A DNA stretch of 7,876 nucleotides from Pseudomonadota bacterium (GTDB lineage: Bacteria; Pseudomonadota; Gammaproteobacteria; Burkholderiales; Burkholderiaceae_C), in NCBI GenBank assembly GCA_023438115.1, contig JAEZEB010000252.1:1-7876 (forward strand). The letters run 5' to 3'. A program made the position numbers and the translations under genes. Positions 6,157 through 7,876 of the stretch are shown piece by piece. A model generated the notes under the pieces. That model was not told the DNA's origin and did not search any database. It saw only the letters and a list, made by a program, of their open reading frames with translations. The first letter of the stretch is position 1, and each line of letters begins with the position of its first letter.

Positions 6157-7236
6157 TTGATCTCAATCGGCTCACTTTTCGGCAGCAAGTCCGCGCCGCT
6201 TCTCGGCCTGGACATCAGTTCCTCCAGCGTGAAGCTGGTCGAGCTCGGGCTGGCCAAGAACGGTGGCTTCATCCTCGAGCGTTGCGCCATCGAGCCGCTG
6301 GAACGCGGCTGGATCAATGACGGCAACGTGGAAAAGTTCGACGAGGTGGCGGAAGCAATGCGGCGGGTCGTGAAGAAAAGCGGCACGCGCACCCGCAATG
6401 TGGCCATGGCGCTGCCCGCCTCCGCGGTGATCACCAAGAAGATCATCCTGCCCGGCGGCCTTTCGGACGCCGAGCTGGAAGTCCAGGTCGAGGCCGAGGC
6501 CAACCAGTACATCCCCTTCTCGCTGGATGAAGTGAGCCTCGACTTCTGCGTCGTCGGGCCGAGCCCGTCCTCCGCCGGGGACGTGGAAGTGCTGATCGCC
6601 GCCTCCCGCAAGGAAAAGGTGCAGGACCGACAGGGCCTGGCCGAGGCCGCCGGCCTGAAGCCGGTGGTCATCGACGTCGAATCCTATGCCTCGCGCCTGG
6701 CCGCGGGCCGCCTGATCGGCGACCTGCCCGGGGAAGGCAAGGACCAGCTCGTCGCCCTGTTCGAGGTCGGCGCCTCCACCACCAGCATGCAGGTCATCCG
6801 CAACGACGAGGTGCTGTACGACCGCGACCAGGCCTTCGGCGGCGCCCAGCTCACCCAGCTCATCGTGCGGCAATACGGCTTCTCGCCGGAGGAGGCGGAG
6901 AGCAAGAAGCGCAGCGGCGAACTGCCCGAGGACTACGAGTCCGGCGTGCTGCGGCCCTTCGTCGACAGCATGGCGCAGGAAGTGGCGCGCGCGCTGCAGT
7001 TCTTCTTCACCAGCACGCCGCACAACCGCGTCGACCACATCATGGTGGCGGGCGGGTCGGCGGCGCTGCCGGGCCTGAGCGATGCCATCACGGCCCAGAC
7101 ATCGTTCCCGTGCGCCCTGGCGGACCCGTTCCAGGGCATGCAGTTCGGCGATTCCGTGCGCGAGAAGAAGGTCCGGCGCGAGGCGCCCTCGTACCTGACG
7201 TCGTGCGGCCTGGCCATGCGGAGGTTCCTGCAGTGA
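6157..7236 (+). CDS. pilM: PilM, actin-like cytoplasmic protein of the type IV pilus alignment complex
   Basis: PilM is an FtsA-like cytoplasmic protein. It binds ATP and the N-terminal peptide of PilN, linking the cytoplasmic motor side of the type IV pilus to the PilN-PilO-PilP bridge and the PilQ secretin. The product is 359 residues, close to the roughly 354 of Pseudomonas aeruginosa. The actin-fold signatures are the phosphate-1 loop GLDISSSSVKLVEL (17-30), the second phosphate loop around LFEVGASTTSM (201-211), FGGAQLTQ (228-235) and the adenosine motif IMVAGGSAALPGL (295-307). In the second loop Glu203 stands where P. aeruginosa-type PilM usually has Asp. Translation starts at TTG, supported by AGGAG six bases upstream. 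The stop TGA overlaps the GTG start of pilN by four bases (GTGA), so the two are coupled. The gene is divergent from mrcA, the standard location of pilMNOPQ. Confidence 0.96.
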   Translation: MISIGSLFGSKSAPLLGLDISSSSVKLVELGLAKNGGFILERCAIEPLERGWINDGNVEKFDEVAEAMRRVVKKSGTRTRNVAMALPASAVITKKIILPGGLSDAELEVQVEAEANQYIPFSLDEVSLDFCVVGPSPSSAGDVEVLIAASRKEKVQDRQGLAEAAGLKPVVIDVESYASRLAAGRLIGDLPGEGKDQLVALFEVGASTTSMQVIRNDEVLYDRDQAFGGAQLTQLIVRQYGFSPEEAESKKRSGELPEDYESGVLRPFVDSMAQEVARALQFFFTSTPHNRVDHIMVAGGSAALPGLSDAITAQTSFPCALADPFQGMQFGDSVREKKVRREAPSYLTSCGLAMRRFLQ

Positions 7237-7876
7237 TCCTGATCAACCTGTTGCCGCACCGCGAGGCGGCACGCAAGCGCCGGCGCGAGGCGTTCTACGC
7301 CAGCCTGGGCGCGTCCGCCGTGGCCGGCGCGCTCATCGCGGGCGGCATCTATCTCTGGTACGCGGCGCTGATCGACGCGCAGCAGGACCGCAACATGGTC
7401 CTGACCCGCGAGATCAAGAAGCTGGAGACCCAGATCAAGGACATCGCGACCCTCCAGGAGGAGATCGCCTCGTTGCGGGCCCGCCAGCAGGCGGTGGAAG
7501 ACCTGCAGGCCAACCGCAACATGCCGGTGCACCTGCTCAACGAGATGGCGCGCCTGCTGCCGGACGGCGTCTATCTCAACAACATGAAGCAGACCAAGGA
7601 CATCGTGACGCTCGCGGGCGTGGCGCAGTCCAACGAGCGGGTCTCGGAACTGCTGCGCAACCTGGCGGCTGGCAGCCCCTGGATCACCAAGCCGGAGCTG
7701 ATCGAGATCGTCGCGGCGAACGTGAACCTCGGCGGGAAGGAGACCCGCCGCGCCTTCAACTACCGGATGACCATCAAGCTGGTGCCTGCCGCCGCCGTGA
7801 AGCCTGGCCAGCTGCCGCCGCTGCCGTCGGCGCAGGGCAAGGCGCCGGCCGCTACGGCTGCCGCGGGCGCCCAGGC
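7233..7876 (+). CDS. pilN: PilN, inner-membrane component of the type IV pilus alignment complex (3'-truncated by window edge)
   Basis: PilN is a bitopic inner-membrane protein. It pairs with PilO in the periplasm and docks on PilM through its short cytoplasmic N-terminus. It starts at GTG 7233 inside the pilM stop (GTGA). The hallmark PilM-binding peptide INLLPHRE is at residues 4-11, followed by a basic stretch (RKRRR). One membrane segment lies at about 22-46 and a periplasmic coiled coil at about 48-92, rich in Glu, Lys, Leu and Gln. A ferredoxin-like domain of the PilN/GspL type spans about 95-185. A Pro/Ala-rich tail begins near 186. The frame is open to the right edge: 214 residues and no stop are seen. 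P. aeruginosa PilN has about 198, so only a few residues are probably missing. pilO, pilP and pilQ would be expected next, outside the window. Confidence 0.94.
   Translation, partial: MILINLLPHREAARKRRREAFYASLGASAVAGALIAGGIYLWYAALIDAQQDRNMVLTREIKKLETQIKDIATLQEEIASLRARQQAVEDLQANRNMPVHLLNEMARLLPDGVYLNNMKQTKDIVTLAGVAQSNERVSELLRNLAAGSPWITKPELIEIVAANVNLGGKETRRAFNYRMTIKLVPAAAVKPGQLPPLPSAQGKAPAATAAAGAQ

Noticed and set aside
6172..7038. 288-codon open frame on - antisense to pilM
   Set aside because: Same shadow composition, with no ribosome binding site or domain; PilM on + is unambiguous.
1..7876. Undescribed defence, mobile or biosynthetic system
   Set aside because: Every long coding region belongs to a well-known family in a known neighbourhood, with uniform composition and no repeats, integrase, att sites or orphan domains.

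Overview
The window reads as an ordinary, gene-dense stretch of a GC-rich betaproteobacterial chromosome. Most likely it is from Burkholderiales, close to Comamonadaceae such as Ramlibacter or Variovorax. That placement is inferred from the strong G/C bias at third codon positions, the character of the PilM, PBP1A and LptM-type proteins, and the gene order; no database search was possible. I find no phage, transposon, CRISPR, toxin-antitoxin or other accessory signature, no tRNA or rRNA, and nothing that looks like an undescribed system.

Layout from left to right. (1) The 3' part of msrP and the complete msrQ, both on +, overlap by one base and encode the periplasmic methionine-sulfoxide repair pair. 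(2) lptM and lysA, both on -, share a 4-base ATGA overlap. They encode a small lipoprotein of the LPS-transport machinery and diaminopimelate decarboxylase, the last step of lysine synthesis. (3) cyaY (frataxin, +) diverges from lptM; the two start codons are separated by only 12 bases. (4) mrcA/ponA (-) encodes the bifunctional penicillin-binding protein 1A. (5) pilM and pilN (+; pilN runs off the right edge) begin the type IV pilus alignment operon and diverge from mrcA across a 268-base intergenic region, the only sizeable non-coding stretch.

The striking property is compaction. Both convergent pairs overlap at their 3' ends (msrQ/lysA by 31 bases, cyaY/mrcA by 11), so neither pair has room for a conventional terminator between the genes. 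Four of the five loci act at the cell envelope: oxidative repair in the periplasm, LPS transport, peptidoglycan synthesis, and the pilus machine that must cross the peptidoglycan. lysA is linked metabolically, because its substrate meso-DAP is also the cross-linking residue of peptidoglycan. cyaY (iron-sulfur assembly) is the exception. The divergent cyaY / lptM-lysA and mrcA / pilMN arrangements are known in other proteobacteria, so they are inherited context rather than novelty.

The regulatory signals I can defend are a perfect TATAAT -10 box upstream of mrcA, and a TTG start for pilM that is forced by an in-frame stop and backed by an AGGAG site. Weaker ones are a candidate pilM promoter in an AT-rich patch and a small inverted repeat just ahead of the pilM ribosome binding site.
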